DNA from: Mycobacterium sp. MS1601
GTDB lineage: Bacteria; Actinomycetota; Actinomycetes; Mycobacteriales; Mycobacteriaceae
Direction: 5' to 3'
DNA length: 64,000 nucleotides
NCBI RefSeq assembly: GCF_001984215.1
Contig: NZ_CP019420.1
Coordinates: 3,906,001-3,970,000 of the forward strand
Under the pieces are notes generated by a model. It was not told where the DNA came from, did no database searches, and worked only from the letters and a program-made list of their open reading frames with translations. A program made the position numbers and the translations under genes. This document shows, piece after piece, positions 42,694 through 52,166 of this stretch. Position 1 is the stretch's first letter. Every line of letters begins with the position of its first letter.

Positions 42694-43947
42694 ATGACGC
42701 TGAATGCCAAACGCCTGCGCGCGCACACCAAGCTCGCGGCCTTGCCGGGAGTGCGGTCGATCCGTCGACCCGTCACCCCGGGTTCCGGTGCGGAGTTCGA
42801 CCTCTATTACGTGCGCTCGGGTGAGCCCTCGGCACACCCGCTGGTCATCATCCCCGGCGGACCCGGGATGGCGTCAGTGCAGCTCTATAAGGGTCTGCGC
42901 CGCCGCGCCGCCGACAAGGGACTGGACGTCATCATGGTCGAGCACCGCGGTATCGGGCTGTCGCGCCACGACGACGACGGTGCCGACCTGCCACCTGAGG
43001 CCATCACCGTGCATCAGGTGGTCGAGGACATCGCCGCCGTGCTCGACGACGCCGGGGTGGACAAAGCCGTGGTGTACGGCACGTCCTACGGCAGTTACCT
43101 GGCTGCCGGTGTGGGCATCTCTCACCCCCACCGGATCGAGGCGATGGTGCTGGATTCGCCCGTGCTGTCGGCACGCGATATCGAGGCCATCCGCCGCGCC
43201 ATCCGGGAACTGCTGCTCGACGGCAGCGAACCGGACACCGCCGAGCTGGCGCCGAAGGTGCGGCGCCTGGTCGACGAGGGCACCCTGACCTCCGATGCCA
43301 GCGAGATCATCGGGATGATCTACGGCTACGGTGGCGCGCCACTGCTCAACCGTCAGCTGGATCTGCTGCTGCAGGGTCGCACCTGGGCGTGGCGGGTACT
43401 CGACGAGGCCAGCCGGTTCATGCTGCGGAAGGTGCCCTACCGCAACGAGGTGGACCTGGTGGGACGTATCGCTTTCCGGGAACTGGACTTCGTGGGCGAG
43501 CCTGACGGTCTGCCACTGGACCCGTCGCCCGCCCTGGCGCAGATGGCCGATGAGATGCCCGGCCCCGCGCCGTCCTTCGAAGCCGAACCCTACGATCTGG
43601 AAGCCAGCATGCCGGGCTTCACCTGGCCCACCGCAGTGATCTCGGGCAGCCGTGACCTGACCACTCCGCCCGCACTGGCCGAGAAGATCGCCACGCTGAT
43701 CCCGGATGCGGCGATGGTGCGACTGCCCACCACGGCGCACAGCGTACTCGACACCCGTGAGCGAGCGGCTCTGGAGATCGCGAAAGCCGCTGTGGACGGC
43801 GAGATTCCGGCCTTACCCGCGCGTGCCGACGAACTGGACGCGCTACCGGCCAACCTGGAGCTGCGAGTGCTGGTGGGTGCCATCGCCGCCGCCACCGCGG
43901 TGGAGAGTGTCATTCCGAAAGGTCGTCGCGGAGAAGCTACTTCATGA
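42694..43947 (+). CDS. alpha/beta hydrolase, prolyl-aminopeptidase-like
   Basis: A 417-residue alpha/beta hydrolase with the oxyanion segment IIPGGPGMASVQLYKGL, VEHRGIGLSRHDDDG, nucleophile serine in VVYGTSYGSYLAAGVG, acid in VISGSRDLTTPP and histidine in PTTAHSVLDTRER. The HGGPG-like segment and the S-x-S-Y-G-x-x motif point to the proline-iminopeptidase/tripeptidyl-peptidase group, so it may release amino acids from small peptides. It ends inside the convergent oppA gene (11-nt overlap), next to the peptide importer. I use the ATG at 42694; a much longer frame upstream is a shadow of the esterase. Confidence 0.82.
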   Translation: MTLNAKRLRAHTKLAALPGVRSIRRPVTPGSGAEFDLYYVRSGEPSAHPLVIIPGGPGMASVQLYKGLRRRAADKGLDVIMVEHRGIGLSRHDDDGADLPPEAITVHQVVEDIAAVLDDAGVDKAVVYGTSYGSYLAAGVGISHPHRIEAMVLDSPVLSARDIEAIRRAIRELLLDGSEPDTAELAPKVRRLVDEGTLTSDASEIIGMIYGYGGAPLLNRQLDLLLQGRTWAWRVLDEASRFMLRKVPYRNEVDLVGRIAFRELDFVGEPDGLPLDPSPALAQMADEMPGPAPSFEAEPYDLEASMPGFTWPTAVISGSRDLTTPPALAEKIATLIPDAAMVRLPTTAHSVLDTRERAALEIAKAAVDGEIPALPARADELDALPANLELRVLVGAIAAATAVESVIPKGRRGEATS

Positions 43948-45601
43948 AGCCGATCTTGGTGTAGTCCAGATCGCCGAGGCCGGCCGGGCCGTAGTTGGCC
44001 AGGTTGGCCCGTACTGCGACGTTGCCGGCGGACTGGAACAGCGGCAGGCTGAACCCCTCGGCCCACACCAGCTGGTCGAATTCGTTGGCCAGCTCGTTGG
44101 CGCGTGCCGGGTCCAACTCATCGAGCACCTCGTTCGCCTTCGCATCGATTTCGGGGGCGCTGATCTTGCCGAAGTTGCTGTCGGCGCCGGTGGTGTAGAT
44201 CTGGGTCAGGCAGCACAGATTGGAAGCGTCGGCCAACCAGGAGAACTGGGTCACGTCGAAGTTGCCGACGGTCACGTAGTCGGTGAACAGGGTGCCGCCG
44301 GGCGCGCCCACCAGGTCCATCTTGACCCCGATCTGGGCCAGGCTGTTCTGTGCCACCTGGGCGATCTGACGGGTGGACAACGCGTCGTAGAACACGTTGC
44401 GGATCACCAGCTGTTTGCCGTCCTTCTCCCGGAACTGGCCGTTCATGGTCCAGCCCAAAGCGTCGAGCTCCTGCTTGGCCTTTTCCGGATCGAAGGCGAC
44501 CACCGCGCTGTTGTCCTGGTAGCCCTGCTGGCCCGCCACGAACAGGTGGTTGTTCAGCGGCACCGGATTGTCCACCAGCCCGCGCTGGCTCACGTTCGCG
44601 ATAGCTTGGCGGTCAACCCCTTTCATGATGGCCAGCCGAAGATCCTTGTCTTCCAGAATGGATCCCGGCGCGCCGTTGAAGGTCAGGTGGTACCACTGCA
44701 GCGCGGGCGTGCGCCGGATGGCAATGCCCGGGGTGTTGCGCGCGGTGGTCAGCTCGTCGAGGCTGGCCACCGCGGTGGCGTCGATGGTGTTGTTCTGCAG
44801 TGCCGGGATGCGGGCGGCGTCGTCGAGCACCAGGTAGGTGACGCGGTCCAGCAGCGGAGCCTCGCCCCACCAGTTGGGGTTGCGCACCAACGTGATCCGC
44901 TGCGCGGTGCGGTCCACCGACTCCACCATGAACGGACCCGCCGACGGCCCCGGCCGGTCGATCTGGCCGCGGTTGAAGACCTCGGGAGTCTCGGTCATCG
45001 ACTTCGGCAGCAGCATGTCGTTGCCGGAGAAGAAGCCCTGCCACTCGGTGTAGTGCGACGCGAAGGTCACCACCGCCTGGCGGTCGTCGACGCCGCGGGT
45101 CACCGAACCCACCCGCTCGCTGCCGGCGGCGCTGGCGATGGCGAACTCCGGGTTCTTGCCGTTGGTGGCATTGATCTGGGAAGCGATGTCCTCCCACGTG
45201 ATGGGGGTGCCGTCGGTCCAGGTGGCCTTCGGGTTGATGGTGTAGGTCACCACCTGCGGGTCCTCGCTGGTGAGTTCGATGCTGGTGAAGTAGTCGGTGT
45301 TGACGGTGAAGGACCCGTCCGGCCCGATCCGGTGGGCCCGCGGCATGGTCCAGCGCAGCATGGCCGCACCGGTGCCCTCGCTGTCGAGGTGCGAGGGGTT
45401 GAAGTTGTTCGGCATGGCGGCCAGCGCCAGGCGCAGGTTGCCGCCCTGCTGCAGGTTCGCCACGTCCTGTGGATTGATGTCCGCGGTGGTGCCCACCTCG
45501 GCGTCGCCGCCTGCCGATGGGGGCTGCTGGGGCTCGCTGGAACATCCGGCCACCAACAGGGTGGCCGCGAACAGCGCGGCGGCGCAGCGTCGAAGCGTCA
45601 T
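43937..45601 (-). CDS. oppA: oligopeptide ABC transporter substrate-binding lipoprotein
   Basis: A 554-residue SBP family 5 lipoprotein. The signal peptide ends with lipobox LLVAGC (lipid-modified Cys20). The mature protein has NLRLALAAMPNNFNPSHLDSEG at the N terminus and VVTYTINPKATWTDGTPITWEDI, the hallmark of DppA/OppA proteins. It captures peptides (reported for the M. tuberculosis orthologue Rv1280c: oligopeptides including glutathione) for import. It is the last gene of oppB-oppC-oppD-oppA. The ATG at 45601 is preferred over a TTG nine bases upstream, as the signal peptide is then of normal length. Confidence 0.92.
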   Translation of the reverse strand: MTLRRCAAALFAATLLVAGCSSEPQQPPSAGGDAEVGTTADINPQDVANLQQGGNLRLALAAMPNNFNPSHLDSEGTGAAMLRWTMPRAHRIGPDGSFTVNTDYFTSIELTSEDPQVVTYTINPKATWTDGTPITWEDIASQINATNGKNPEFAIASAAGSERVGSVTRGVDDRQAVVTFASHYTEWQGFFSGNDMLLPKSMTETPEVFNRGQIDRPGPSAGPFMVESVDRTAQRITLVRNPNWWGEAPLLDRVTYLVLDDAARIPALQNNTIDATAVASLDELTTARNTPGIAIRRTPALQWYHLTFNGAPGSILEDKDLRLAIMKGVDRQAIANVSQRGLVDNPVPLNNHLFVAGQQGYQDNSAVVAFDPEKAKQELDALGWTMNGQFREKDGKQLVIRNVFYDALSTRQIAQVAQNSLAQIGVKMDLVGAPGGTLFTDYVTVGNFDVTQFSWLADASNLCCLTQIYTTGADSNFGKISAPEIDAKANEVLDELDPARANELANEFDQLVWAEGFSLPLFQSAGNVAVRANLANYGPAGLGDLDYTKIGFMK

Positions 45602-45612
45602 GCCGATCAATG

Positions 45613-47439
45613 CTATCCGGACACCTGCGGGACAGCGGCCAGTAGCTTTCGGGTGTACTCGTGTTGCGGGTTGGCGAACACCGTGTCGGCGGCACCCTGC
45701 TCGACGATGGCACCCCGGTACATCACTGCCACCTGATGGGCCAGGTGCTTGACCACCGACAGGTCGTGAGACACGAACAGGTACGACAGTCCGAACCGCT
45801 GCTGCAAGTCCAGCAGCAGATTCAAGATCCCGGCCTGGATGGACACGTCCAGCGCGGATACCGGCTCGTCGAGCGCCAGGATCCTCGGCTGCAGAGCCAG
45901 TGCCCTGGCGATCCCGATGCGCTGCTTCTGCCCGCCGGAGAACTCGCTCGGGTAGCGGGAGGCGTCGTTGCGGCGCATCCCCACGGTCTCCAGTAGCTCG
46001 GCGACCCGCGTGGTGATAGCGTCCTTGGTGAAACCGTTGGCCTGCAGCGGTTCTGACAGTACTTCGAACACCGGCAGGCGTGGATCCAGGGACGCCGTCG
46101 GGTCCTGGAACACCACCTGCAGATCGCTGCGCATGGTGCGTCGTGACGCCGCGTTCAGGGTGGAGACATCGGTTCCCAGAACGGTGATCGAACCCGACTG
46201 CGGGGCAGTCAGTTCCAGGATCTCATGCAGGGTGGTCGACTTGCCGGAGCCGGATTCGCCGACGATGCCCAGAGTCTGGCCGGCCCGCAGCCGGAAGCTG
46301 ATGTCGTCGACTGCTTTCACCTCGCCGATGGTGCGACGGAACACCGTGCCCTTGGTCAGGGTGTAGGTCCGCGACAGGTTCGCCACCTCCACCACCACGT
46401 CGCCGTCGGCTTGGGGTGCGACCTGTGGTGTGGTGGCTACGTGGAAGAGGTCTGCGGCGCTGCGGTTTTCGGTGTCAGCGGTGCGGATGCAGGCGGCGTG
46501 GTGGTGTTCGCCGACCTGGATCAGCCGGGGTTCGGATGTCAAGCAGTCGTCGATCACCAGCGGGCAGCGCGGAGCGAACGGGCAGCCGGGATCCAGGTCC
46601 ACCAGCGAGGGCGGGGCGCCCGGAATCGGCACCAGACGGGTCCCCTGCGGTGCGTCCAGGCGCGGCACCGAGCCCAGAAGCCCGATGGTGTACGGCATCC
46701 GGCGGTCGCGGTACAGGGCGTCCACCGGGGAGGACTCGACCGCCCGGCCCGCGTACATCACCACCGACCGGTCGGCGAACTCGGACACCACCCCCAGATC
46801 GTGGGTGATGATCAGCACCCCGGCCCCGGTGACGTCGCGGGCCGTTTTGAGCACATCGAGAATCTGGGCCTGGACGGTCACATCCAGCGCGGTGGTGGGT
46901 TCGTCGCAGATCAGCAGATCGGGGTCATTGGCGATCGCGATGGCGATCACCACTCGCTGGCGCTCGCCTCCGGACAATTCGTGCGGAAAAGCCTTGGCGC
47001 GCTGCTGCGGTTGATTGATGCCGACGAGCTCGAGCAGTTCGACGGCGCGCTTACGGGCCGCACCTTTGTCGGGCTGTTTCTGGTGCACCGTGATGGCTTC
47101 GGCGATCTGGTCACCCACGGTGTACACCGGCGTCAGCGCGGACATCGGATCTTGGAACACGGTGCCGATGGATTTGCCGCGGATGCGCGACATCGCGGTG
47201 TCGTCGAGGCCCAACAGCTCTGTGCCGTGCAGTCGCACGGATCCACTCACCTCGGCGTACTCGGGCAGCAGACCGATGACGGCCATGGCAGTGGCGGACT
47301 TGCCCGAACCTGATTCGCCGACCACCGCCACCACTTCGCCGGGATCGACCCGCAGGCCGATTCCGCGCACCGCCGTGACCGGGGCACCCTCGGTGGGGAA
47401 CGTCACCGCCAGATCCGTGACCTCCAGCAGTGAGTTCAC
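45613..47439 (-). CDS. oppD: oligopeptide ABC transporter, double ATPase subunit
   Basis: A 608-residue fusion of the two ATPases (OppD and OppF equivalents). Domain 1 has Walker [13 protein letters not shown] near residue 41 and signature [13 protein letters not shown]. The oligopeptide-type C-terminal extension with a cysteine cluster ([17 protein letters not shown]) binds an iron-sulfur cluster in homologues. Domain 2 has [28 protein letters not shown] and [13 protein letters not shown]. The GTG start overlaps the oppC stop (GTGA). It matches Rv1281c in length and position. Confidence 0.93.
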   Translation of the reverse strand: MNSLLEVTDLAVTFPTEGAPVTAVRGIGLRVDPGEVVAVVGESGSGKSATAMAVIGLLPEYAEVSGSVRLHGTELLGLDDTAMSRIRGKSIGTVFQDPMSALTPVYTVGDQIAEAITVHQKQPDKGAARKRAVELLELVGINQPQQRAKAFPHELSGGERQRVVIAIAIANDPDLLICDEPTTALDVTVQAQILDVLKTARDVTGAGVLIITHDLGVVSEFADRSVVMYAGRAVESSPVDALYRDRRMPYTIGLLGSVPRLDAPQGTRLVPIPGAPPSLVDLDPGCPFAPRCPLVIDDCLTSEPRLIQVGEHHHAACIRTADTENRSAADLFHVATTPQVAPQADGDVVVEVANLSRTYTLTKGTVFRRTIGEVKAVDDISFRLRAGQTLGIVGESGSGKSTTLHEILELTAPQSGSITVLGTDVSTLNAASRRTMRSDLQVVFQDPTASLDPRLPVFEVLSEPLQANGFTKDAITTRVAELLETVGMRRNDASRYPSEFSGGQKQRIGIARALALQPRILALDEPVSALDVSIQAGILNLLLDLQQRFGLSYLFVSHDLSVVKHLAHQVAVMYRGAIVEQGAADTVFANPQHEYTRKLLAAVPQVSG

Positions 47440-48353
47440 CTTTTACGCCTTCTGAGATTGCCCGAGCCGGGATCCACCGCGTCGCGCAGACCGTCACCGA
47501 TCAGGTTGGCGCACATCACGATCAGCACCAGAACGCCGGCCGGGAACAGGAACACCCACGGGAAGGTGAGCACCGACTTGGTGCCGTCGGCGATCAGGGT
47601 ACCCAGTGAGACGTCAGGTGGCTGGACACCGAATCCCAGGAAGCTGAGCCCGGTTTCGGCGAGGATGGCGACGCCGACGTTGAGTGCGGTGTCGATGATC
47701 AGGATGGAGGCGACATTCGGCAGGATGTGCCGCACGATGATCCGCCAGTTCGACACCCCCATGTACCGTGCGGCCCGGACGAATTCGCGGTCTCGCAGGC
47801 TCATCGTCATCCCACGTACCATCCGCGAGCTGATCATCCAGCTGAACCCGCCGAGCAACACGATCAGCAGGACGAGGCTTCCTCCTCCGTCGCGGATCCG
47901 CGGGGTCAGGATGGCGATCAGCAGGAAGCTGGGCACCACCAGCAGTAGGTCCACCAGCCACATCAGGGTGCGGTCGCGCCAGCCGCCGAAGTAGCCGGCG
48001 ATGGCGCCGACGGCCGCGGCGATCACCGTCGAGATCAACGCGACGCACAGGCCGATCAGCAGCGACTTCTGCATCCCGCGCAACGTCAGCGCCAGAATGT
48101 CCTGACCCAGTGCGTTGGTGCCGAACCAGTGCTGCGGGCTGGGCGGAGCCTGCAGGGCGTAGTAGTCCAGATCCGTGTAGGACCACGGCAGCAGCGGCGG
48201 CAGCGCGTAGCAGCCGACGAAGAGCAGCACGATGAGCACCACCGACACCACCGCGGGCCGGTTGCGCAGGAAGCGTCGAGTCACGAGTTGGCGCCGAGAG
48301 GTGAAACTCTCGCTGTGCAGCCCGGAACGCGCCGAGGCGGAGTCAGTTGTCAT
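47436..48353 (-). CDS. oppC: oligopeptide ABC transporter permease
   Basis: A 305-residue inner-membrane permease with an N-terminal helix ([20 protein letters not shown]), the [24 protein letters not shown] segment common to DppC/OppC proteins, about five further helices, and the EAA loop [22 protein letters not shown] that contacts the ATPase. I use the ATG at 48353, which overlaps the oppB stop, not the longer upstream frame, which is a shadow of oppB. The C terminus is basic (NLRRRKR). Confidence 0.92.
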   Translation of the reverse strand: MTTDSASARSGLHSESFTSRRQLVTRRFLRNRPAVVSVVLIVLLFVGCYALPPLLPWSYTDLDYYALQAPPSPQHWFGTNALGQDILALTLRGMQKSLLIGLCVALISTVIAAAVGAIAGYFGGWRDRTLMWLVDLLLVVPSFLLIAILTPRIRDGGGSLVLLIVLLGGFSWMISSRMVRGMTMSLRDREFVRAARYMGVSNWRIIVRHILPNVASILIIDTALNVGVAILAETGLSFLGFGVQPPDVSLGTLIADGTKSVLTFPWVFLFPAGVLVLIVMCANLIGDGLRDAVDPGSGNLRRRKR

Positions 48354-49327
48354 TGCGCTCGCACCCGGGGATCGAGGACCGCGTACAGGATGTCCGACAG
48401 CAGGCCCGACAACAGCACCACCGCTCCCGAGAACAACGTCACCGCCACCACGATGTTGGTGTCCTGGGTGTTGATGCCCTGGATGGTCCACTCGCCCATG
48501 CCGTGCCAGCCGTAGATCTGCTCGACGAACACCGCTCCGGTGACCAGCCCCCCGACACCGTAGGCGAACAGTGTCGCCATCGGGATCAGTGCGGTTCGCA
48601 GTCCGTGTCTGAACAGTGCCTGCCTGCGGGTCAGGCCCTTGGCGCGGGCGGTGCGGATGAAGTCTTGCCCCAGCACGTCGAGCATGGCGTTGCGCTGGTA
48701 GCGGCTGTAGCCGGCGATCGCCCCCAGCGCCAGCGTCAGCGACGGGAGGACCAGATGCTGGATGCGGTCGACGAACTGGTTCCACCAGCCGGACACGGGA
48801 TCCGGTGACGTCTCGCCGATGTAGTCGAACAGCTGGATGCCCAGCACCGAGTTGACCCGCAGGGCGGCCAGGATCAGCAGGTTGGCGACGACAAATGTCG
48901 GGGCGCTGATGATCAGCAGCGCGACCACCGTGATGACGCGATCGGAGAGCCGGTACTGGCGGATGGCGCTCCACGCGCCGATCACCACACCGAGTACGGC
49001 GCCCGCAACCGAGCCGATGATCAGCAGTCGCAGGCTGACGCCGATGCGCCGCCACAGTTCGTCGGCCACGGGCTGTCCGCCGACGGTGGTCCCGAAATCG
49101 CCCTGGATCGCGCCGGCCGCCCAGTCGAGGTAACGCAGCGGGATCGGCTTGTCCAGGCCGAGTTCGGCGGCTTTGGCGTCGATCACCGCCTGCGGTGGTC
49201 GCGGATTGCGTTCCAGCAGGCTGTCCAGCGGCTCGAACGACAGGGAGGCCAGCGTGAAGGTGAAGAACGAGGCCAGTACCAGCAACACCAGGTAGTTGAG
49301 CAGGCGGCGCGTCAGGAAACGCGTCAT
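48350..49327 (-). CDS. oppB: oligopeptide ABC transporter permease
   Basis: A 325-residue permease of the DppB/OppB family, equal in length to Rv1283c as recalled. Elements are MTRFLTRRLLNYLVLLVLASFFTFTLASLSF (helix 1), LGLDKPIPLRYLDWAAGAIQGDFG and the EAA loop FIRTARAKGLTRRQALFRHGLR. It starts the oppB-oppC-oppD-oppA operon; all junctions but the last overlap by 4 nt. The gene is divergent from the carbonic anhydrase gene, with 140 nt between their start codons that contain the promoters. Confidence 0.93.
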   Translation of the reverse strand: MTRFLTRRLLNYLVLLVLASFFTFTLASLSFEPLDSLLERNPRPPQAVIDAKAAELGLDKPIPLRYLDWAAGAIQGDFGTTVGGQPVADELWRRIGVSLRLLIIGSVAGAVLGVVIGAWSAIRQYRLSDRVITVVALLIISAPTFVVANLLILAALRVNSVLGIQLFDYIGETSPDPVSGWWNQFVDRIQHLVLPSLTLALGAIAGYSRYQRNAMLDVLGQDFIRTARAKGLTRRQALFRHGLRTALIPMATLFAYGVGGLVTGAVFVEQIYGWHGMGEWTIQGINTQDTNIVVAVTLFSGAVVLLSGLLSDILYAVLDPRVRAQ

Positions 49328-49455
49328 GCGCGGCTCGCGGGGCTGGGCGGCATTTGCACAGGGTAAGAGATGGTGGCCTGGGCCTGCAGCGGGGCGAGGT
49401 CCGGCGTGTTCGGATCAGGGTGATCCGAGCCGCTCGCCCTGCCGGTGCGCGCCGC

Positions 49456-49461
49456 TACCGT
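49456..49461 (+). promoter_or_regulatory. -10 hexamer of leaderless carbonic anhydrase gene
   Basis: TACCGT ends 6 nt before the ATG at 49468, fitting a leaderless transcript. Confidence 0.5.
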
Positions 49462-49467
49462 CAGACG

Positions 49468-49959
49468 ATGTCCGTCACCGACGAGTACCTCGCCAACAAC
49501 GCCGAATACGCCAAGACCTTCGCGGGGCCGCTGCCGTTGCCGCCGAGCAGGCACGTCGCCGTCGTCGCCTGCATGGATGCCCGGCTGGACGTCTATCGGA
49601 TCCTGGGACTGAGCGACGGCGAGGCCCACGTGATCCGCAACGCCGGGGGAGTGGTGACCGATGACGAAATCCGGTCGCTGGCGATCAGTCAGCGTCTCCT
49701 GGGCACCCGCGAGATCATCTTGATCCATCACACCGACTGCGGCATGCTCACTTTCACCGACGACGAGTTCAAACGGGCCATCCAGGACGAGACCGGGCTC
49801 AAACCCGAGTGGGCAGCCGAGGCTTTCGGAGATGTCGAGGAAGACGTGCGCCAGTCGCTACGGCGTATCGAGGCCAGTCCGTTCGTCACCAAGCACGAGT
49901 CGTTACGCGGGTTCGTCTTCGACGTGGCGACGGGCGAGCTGGCGGAGGTCAGCCTCTAG
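49468..49959 (+). CDS. canA: beta-carbonic anhydrase
   Basis: A 163-residue beta-class carbonic anhydrase equal in length to Rv1284. Zinc ligands are Cys35 and Asp37 in VACMDARLD, with His and Cys in LIHHTDCGML. HVIRNAGGVVTDDEIRSLAISQ is the conserved active-site loop. The enzyme interconverts CO2 and bicarbonate. In M. tuberculosis it lies between opp and cysDN, as here. Its stop overlaps the stop of the convergent GIY-YIG gene by 4 nt. Confidence 0.94.
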   Translation: MSVTDEYLANNAEYAKTFAGPLPLPPSRHVAVVACMDARLDVYRILGLSDGEAHVIRNAGGVVTDDEIRSLAISQRLLGTREIILIHHTDCGMLTFTDDEFKRAIQDETGLKPEWAAEAFGDVEEDVRQSLRRIEASPFVTKHESLRGFVFDVATGELAEVSL

Positions 49960-50576
49960 CTCCACTCGGCCAGGATGCGCATCTTTCCCGCCTTGACCGC
50001 GGCTTGCCGCCGCAACCTGGCGAGTTCAGCGGCGAACGCATTGCGCTCGTTGCCCTGGAAGTTCAGTGGCAGATCCAGCGCGCCGAACAGCTTGGCTTCC
50101 AGGTACCACGGCTCGGGGTGCAACACCCAGGACACTGCGGCGTTCTCAGCCATCCACTGCGTCAAGGTGGACTCGTCGCCGGCGAAGGTCTGCTTTTTGC
50201 CCGAGCCCACCCGGCGAAGTTCGTAGCCGAGCAGCACACCGAGCGACTTGCGCAGCGGCGAACCGTCCGCGCTCGCTCCGCCCGCACCGAAGTGGTAGCG
50301 GGTGCGTTTGCGGATGTCCTGAACGGCCTGTGGTTTGCCGTCTGTGCGCGGCGGGCCGGGGCTGATCCCGACGTAGAGCAAGGTCCAGCCGTCACGTTGG
50401 CGGCAGCCGCTGACATCGATGTCCCCGGGAATCTCGCGGAACCACCAACCGCACGCTCCGGCCTGCTCGGGCATGGGGCACTTGTCGGCGAACAGCTGGT
50501 CGCGCGTGTACATCGCGGCATCGACGAACTTCGCGACGGTGTCGGCCGTCTTCTTCGCGGAGATCGAGTCGGCCAT
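49956..50576 (-). CDS. GIY-YIG domain protein
   Basis: A 206-residue protein whose middle part reads WTLLYVGISPGPPR, followed by DIRKRTRYHFGAGGASADGSPLRKSLGVLL, a GIY-YIG nuclease core (Y-x-G-I with the downstream arginine). The N-terminal part has several cysteines (DKCPMPEQAGACGWW, DVSGCRQ). Related small actinobacterial proteins are annotated as GIY-YIG nuclease-like, with no known role; they may cut DNA or be inactive. The gene is not part of the recalled M. tuberculosis canA-cysD order, so it looks inserted. The minisatellite starts 18 nt upstream of its start codon, so its promoter must lie in or beyond the repeats. Confidence 0.7.
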   Translation of the reverse strand: MADSISAKKTADTVAKFVDAAMYTRDQLFADKCPMPEQAGACGWWFREIPGDIDVSGCRQRDGWTLLYVGISPGPPRTDGKPQAVQDIRKRTRYHFGAGGASADGSPLRKSLGVLLGYELRRVGSGKKQTFAGDESTLTQWMAENAAVSWVLHPEPWYLEAKLFGALDLPLNFQGNERNAFAAELARLRRQAAVKAGKMRILAEWS

Positions 50577-50593
50577 GGTGGGTCAGCCTAGCC

Positions 50594-51048
50594 CGGTCGC
50601 CGAGGCGGCGACGGAGGAGCCGGGGAGGGCGGGCTGGGCTGTGTGGGGGTTTGGTCCGGTCGCCGAGGCGGCGACGGAGGAGCCGGGGAGGGCGGGCTGG
50701 GCTGTGTGGGGGTTGGTCCGGTCGCCGAGGCGGCGACGGAGGAGCCGGGGAGGGCGGGCTGGGCTGTGTGGGGGTTGGTCCGGTCGCCGAGGCGGCGACG
50801 GAGGAGCCGGGGAGGGCGGGCTGGGCTGTGTGGGGGTTGGTCCGGTCGCCGAGGCGGCGACGGAGGAGCCGGGGAGGGCGGGCTGGGCTGTGTGGGGGTT
50901 GGTCCGGTCGCCGAGGCGGCGACGGAGGAGCCGGGGAGGGCGGGCTGGGCTGTGTGGGGGTTGGTCCGGTCGCCGAGGCGGCGACGGAGGAGCCGGGGAG
51001 GGCGGGCCGGGCTGTGTGGGGGGTTGGTCCGGTCGCCGAGGCGGCGAC
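50594..51048. repeat. 62-bp minisatellite, about 7.3 copies
   Basis: Tandem units start at 50594, 50657, 50719, 50781, 50843, 50905, 50967 and 51030 (partial). Copies 1 and 7 are 63 bp because of one extra base in the T or G run; the others are 62 bp, and all are almost identical. Each unit begins CGGTCGCCGAGGCGGCGAC, which holds a 7-3-7 hairpin, and ends in a G-rich GTGTGGGGGTTGG tract. The unit length is not a multiple of three, so the open frames through it in all phases are not genes. It is a VNTR-type locus between the GIY-YIG gene and cysD. Confidence 0.95.
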
Positions 51049-51151
51049 GCCGTCGTAATCGTGACAGCGGGTCACCCAGGGGCGGAATTTTGGCCGAAAA
51101 CCGCCACACGGTGACTGGGTGTTGTTGAGGCGCGCGGACCGGGCGCCGACG

Positions 51152-51180
51152 TTGACATGAGGGCCCGACTTTGGTTGCAT
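51152..51180 (+). promoter_or_regulatory. candidate cysD promoter
   Basis: TTGACA at 51152-51157 and TTGCAT at 51175-51180 are spaced 17 bp, about 54 nt upstream of cysD. The -35 box is perfect and the -10 weak. TAAGGT at 51188-51193 is an alternative -10. A GGTTGTAATCC / CCTACCAAC region follows in the leader, where sulfur-responsive control could act. Confidence 0.35.
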
Positions 51181-51233
51181 TCCCGGGTAAGGTTGTAATC
51201 CTGGTCAGACCTACCAACTTTACGAGGAAATGC

Positions 51234-52166
51234 ATGAGCTCTCCCTCTGTGGTCAACGAGCCACAAGCAGGCCAGTACGAGCTGAGCCACCTGCGCTCGC
51301 TCGAGGCCGAAGCCATCCACATCATCCGCGAGGTGGCCGCCGAGTTCGAGCGGCCGGTGCTGCTGTTCTCCGGCGGCAAGGACTCGATTGTGATGCTGCA
51401 CCTGGCGGTCAAGGCGTTCAAGCCGGGCCGGTTGCCGTTCCCGGTGATGCACGTCGACACCGGCCACAACTTCGACGAGGTGATCGCCACCCGCGACGCC
51501 TTGGTGGCCCAGCACGGGGTCCGCCTCGTGGTCGCCAGCGTCGAAGATGACATCGAAGCCGGTCGTGTCGTGGACAACGGCCCGTCGCGAAACCCGCTGC
51601 AGACCGTCACCCTGCTGCGCGGCATCCGGGAGAACAAGTTCGACGCAGCTTTCGGTGGCGCCCGTCGTGACGAGGAGAAGGCGCGCGCCAAGGAGCGGGT
51701 GTACAGCTTCCGCGACGAGTTCGGCCAGTGGGACCCGAAGAACCAGCGGCCCGAACTGTGGAACCTCTACAACGGCCGTCACCGCAAAGGTGAGCACATC
51801 CGGGTGTTCCCGCTGTCCAACTGGACCGAGTACGACATCTGGGCCTACATCGGGGCCGAGGAGATCACGCTGCCGTCGATCTACTACGCGCATACCCGGC
51901 CGGTGTTCCAGCGCGACGGGATGTTGCTGGCCGTACACGAATACATGCAGCCGCGCGACGACGAACCGGTGTTCGAGACCAGCGTCCGGTTCCGCACCGT
52001 CGGCGACGTCACCTGCACCGGCTGCGTGGAATCCACGGCACAGACCGTCCAGCAGGTGATCGACGAGACCGCGGTATCGCGGCTGACCGAGCGTGGCGCC
52101 ACGCGCGCTGACGACCGGATTTCCGAAGCCGGCATGGAAGACCGCAAGCGGGAGGGCTACTTCTGA
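51234..52166 (+). CDS. cysD: sulfate adenylyltransferase subunit 2
   Basis: A 310-residue ATP sulfurylase small subunit. It has the PP-loop LFSGGKDSIVML and VMHVDTGHNFDEVI, AFGGARRDEEKARAKERVYSFRDEFGQWDPKNQRPELWN, PLSNWTEYDIW and the C-terminal EDRKREGYF. With CysN it makes adenosine 5'-phosphosulfate from sulfate and ATP. The start is the ATG at 51234 with GAGGA 5 nt upstream; the frame extends further upstream but that part is not CysD-like. The stop and the cysNC start share one base (TGATG), so the genes are coupled. Confidence 0.96.
   Translation: MSSPSVVNEPQAGQYELSHLRSLEAEAIHIIREVAAEFERPVLLFSGGKDSIVMLHLAVKAFKPGRLPFPVMHVDTGHNFDEVIATRDALVAQHGVRLVVASVEDDIEAGRVVDNGPSRNPLQTVTLLRGIRENKFDAAFGGARRDEEKARAKERVYSFRDEFGQWDPKNQRPELWNLYNGRHRKGEHIRVFPLSNWTEYDIWAYIGAEEITLPSIYYAHTRPVFQRDGMLLAVHEYMQPRDDEPVFETSVRFRTVGDVTCTGCVESTAQTVQQVIDETAVSRLTERGATRADDRISEAGMEDRKREGYF

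Noticed and set aside
43706..45736. 676-codon plus-strand open frame
   Set aside because: It runs antisense to oppA, a well supported lipoprotein gene, and its N-terminal part is an out-of-frame reading of the upstream hydrolase.
46225..47313. 362-codon plus-strand frame over oppD
   Set aside because: Antisense shadow of the double ATPase gene.
50594..51048. CRISPR array
   Set aside because: Units are directly abutting with no unique spacers, and no cas gene is present.
50392..51691. Repetitive Gly/Ala/Arg- or Pro-rich proteins encoded by the minisatellite
   Set aside because: The 62-bp unit is not a multiple of three, so frames rotate through all phases on both strands; the apparent repeat proteins follow from the DNA repeat and have no ribosome sites.
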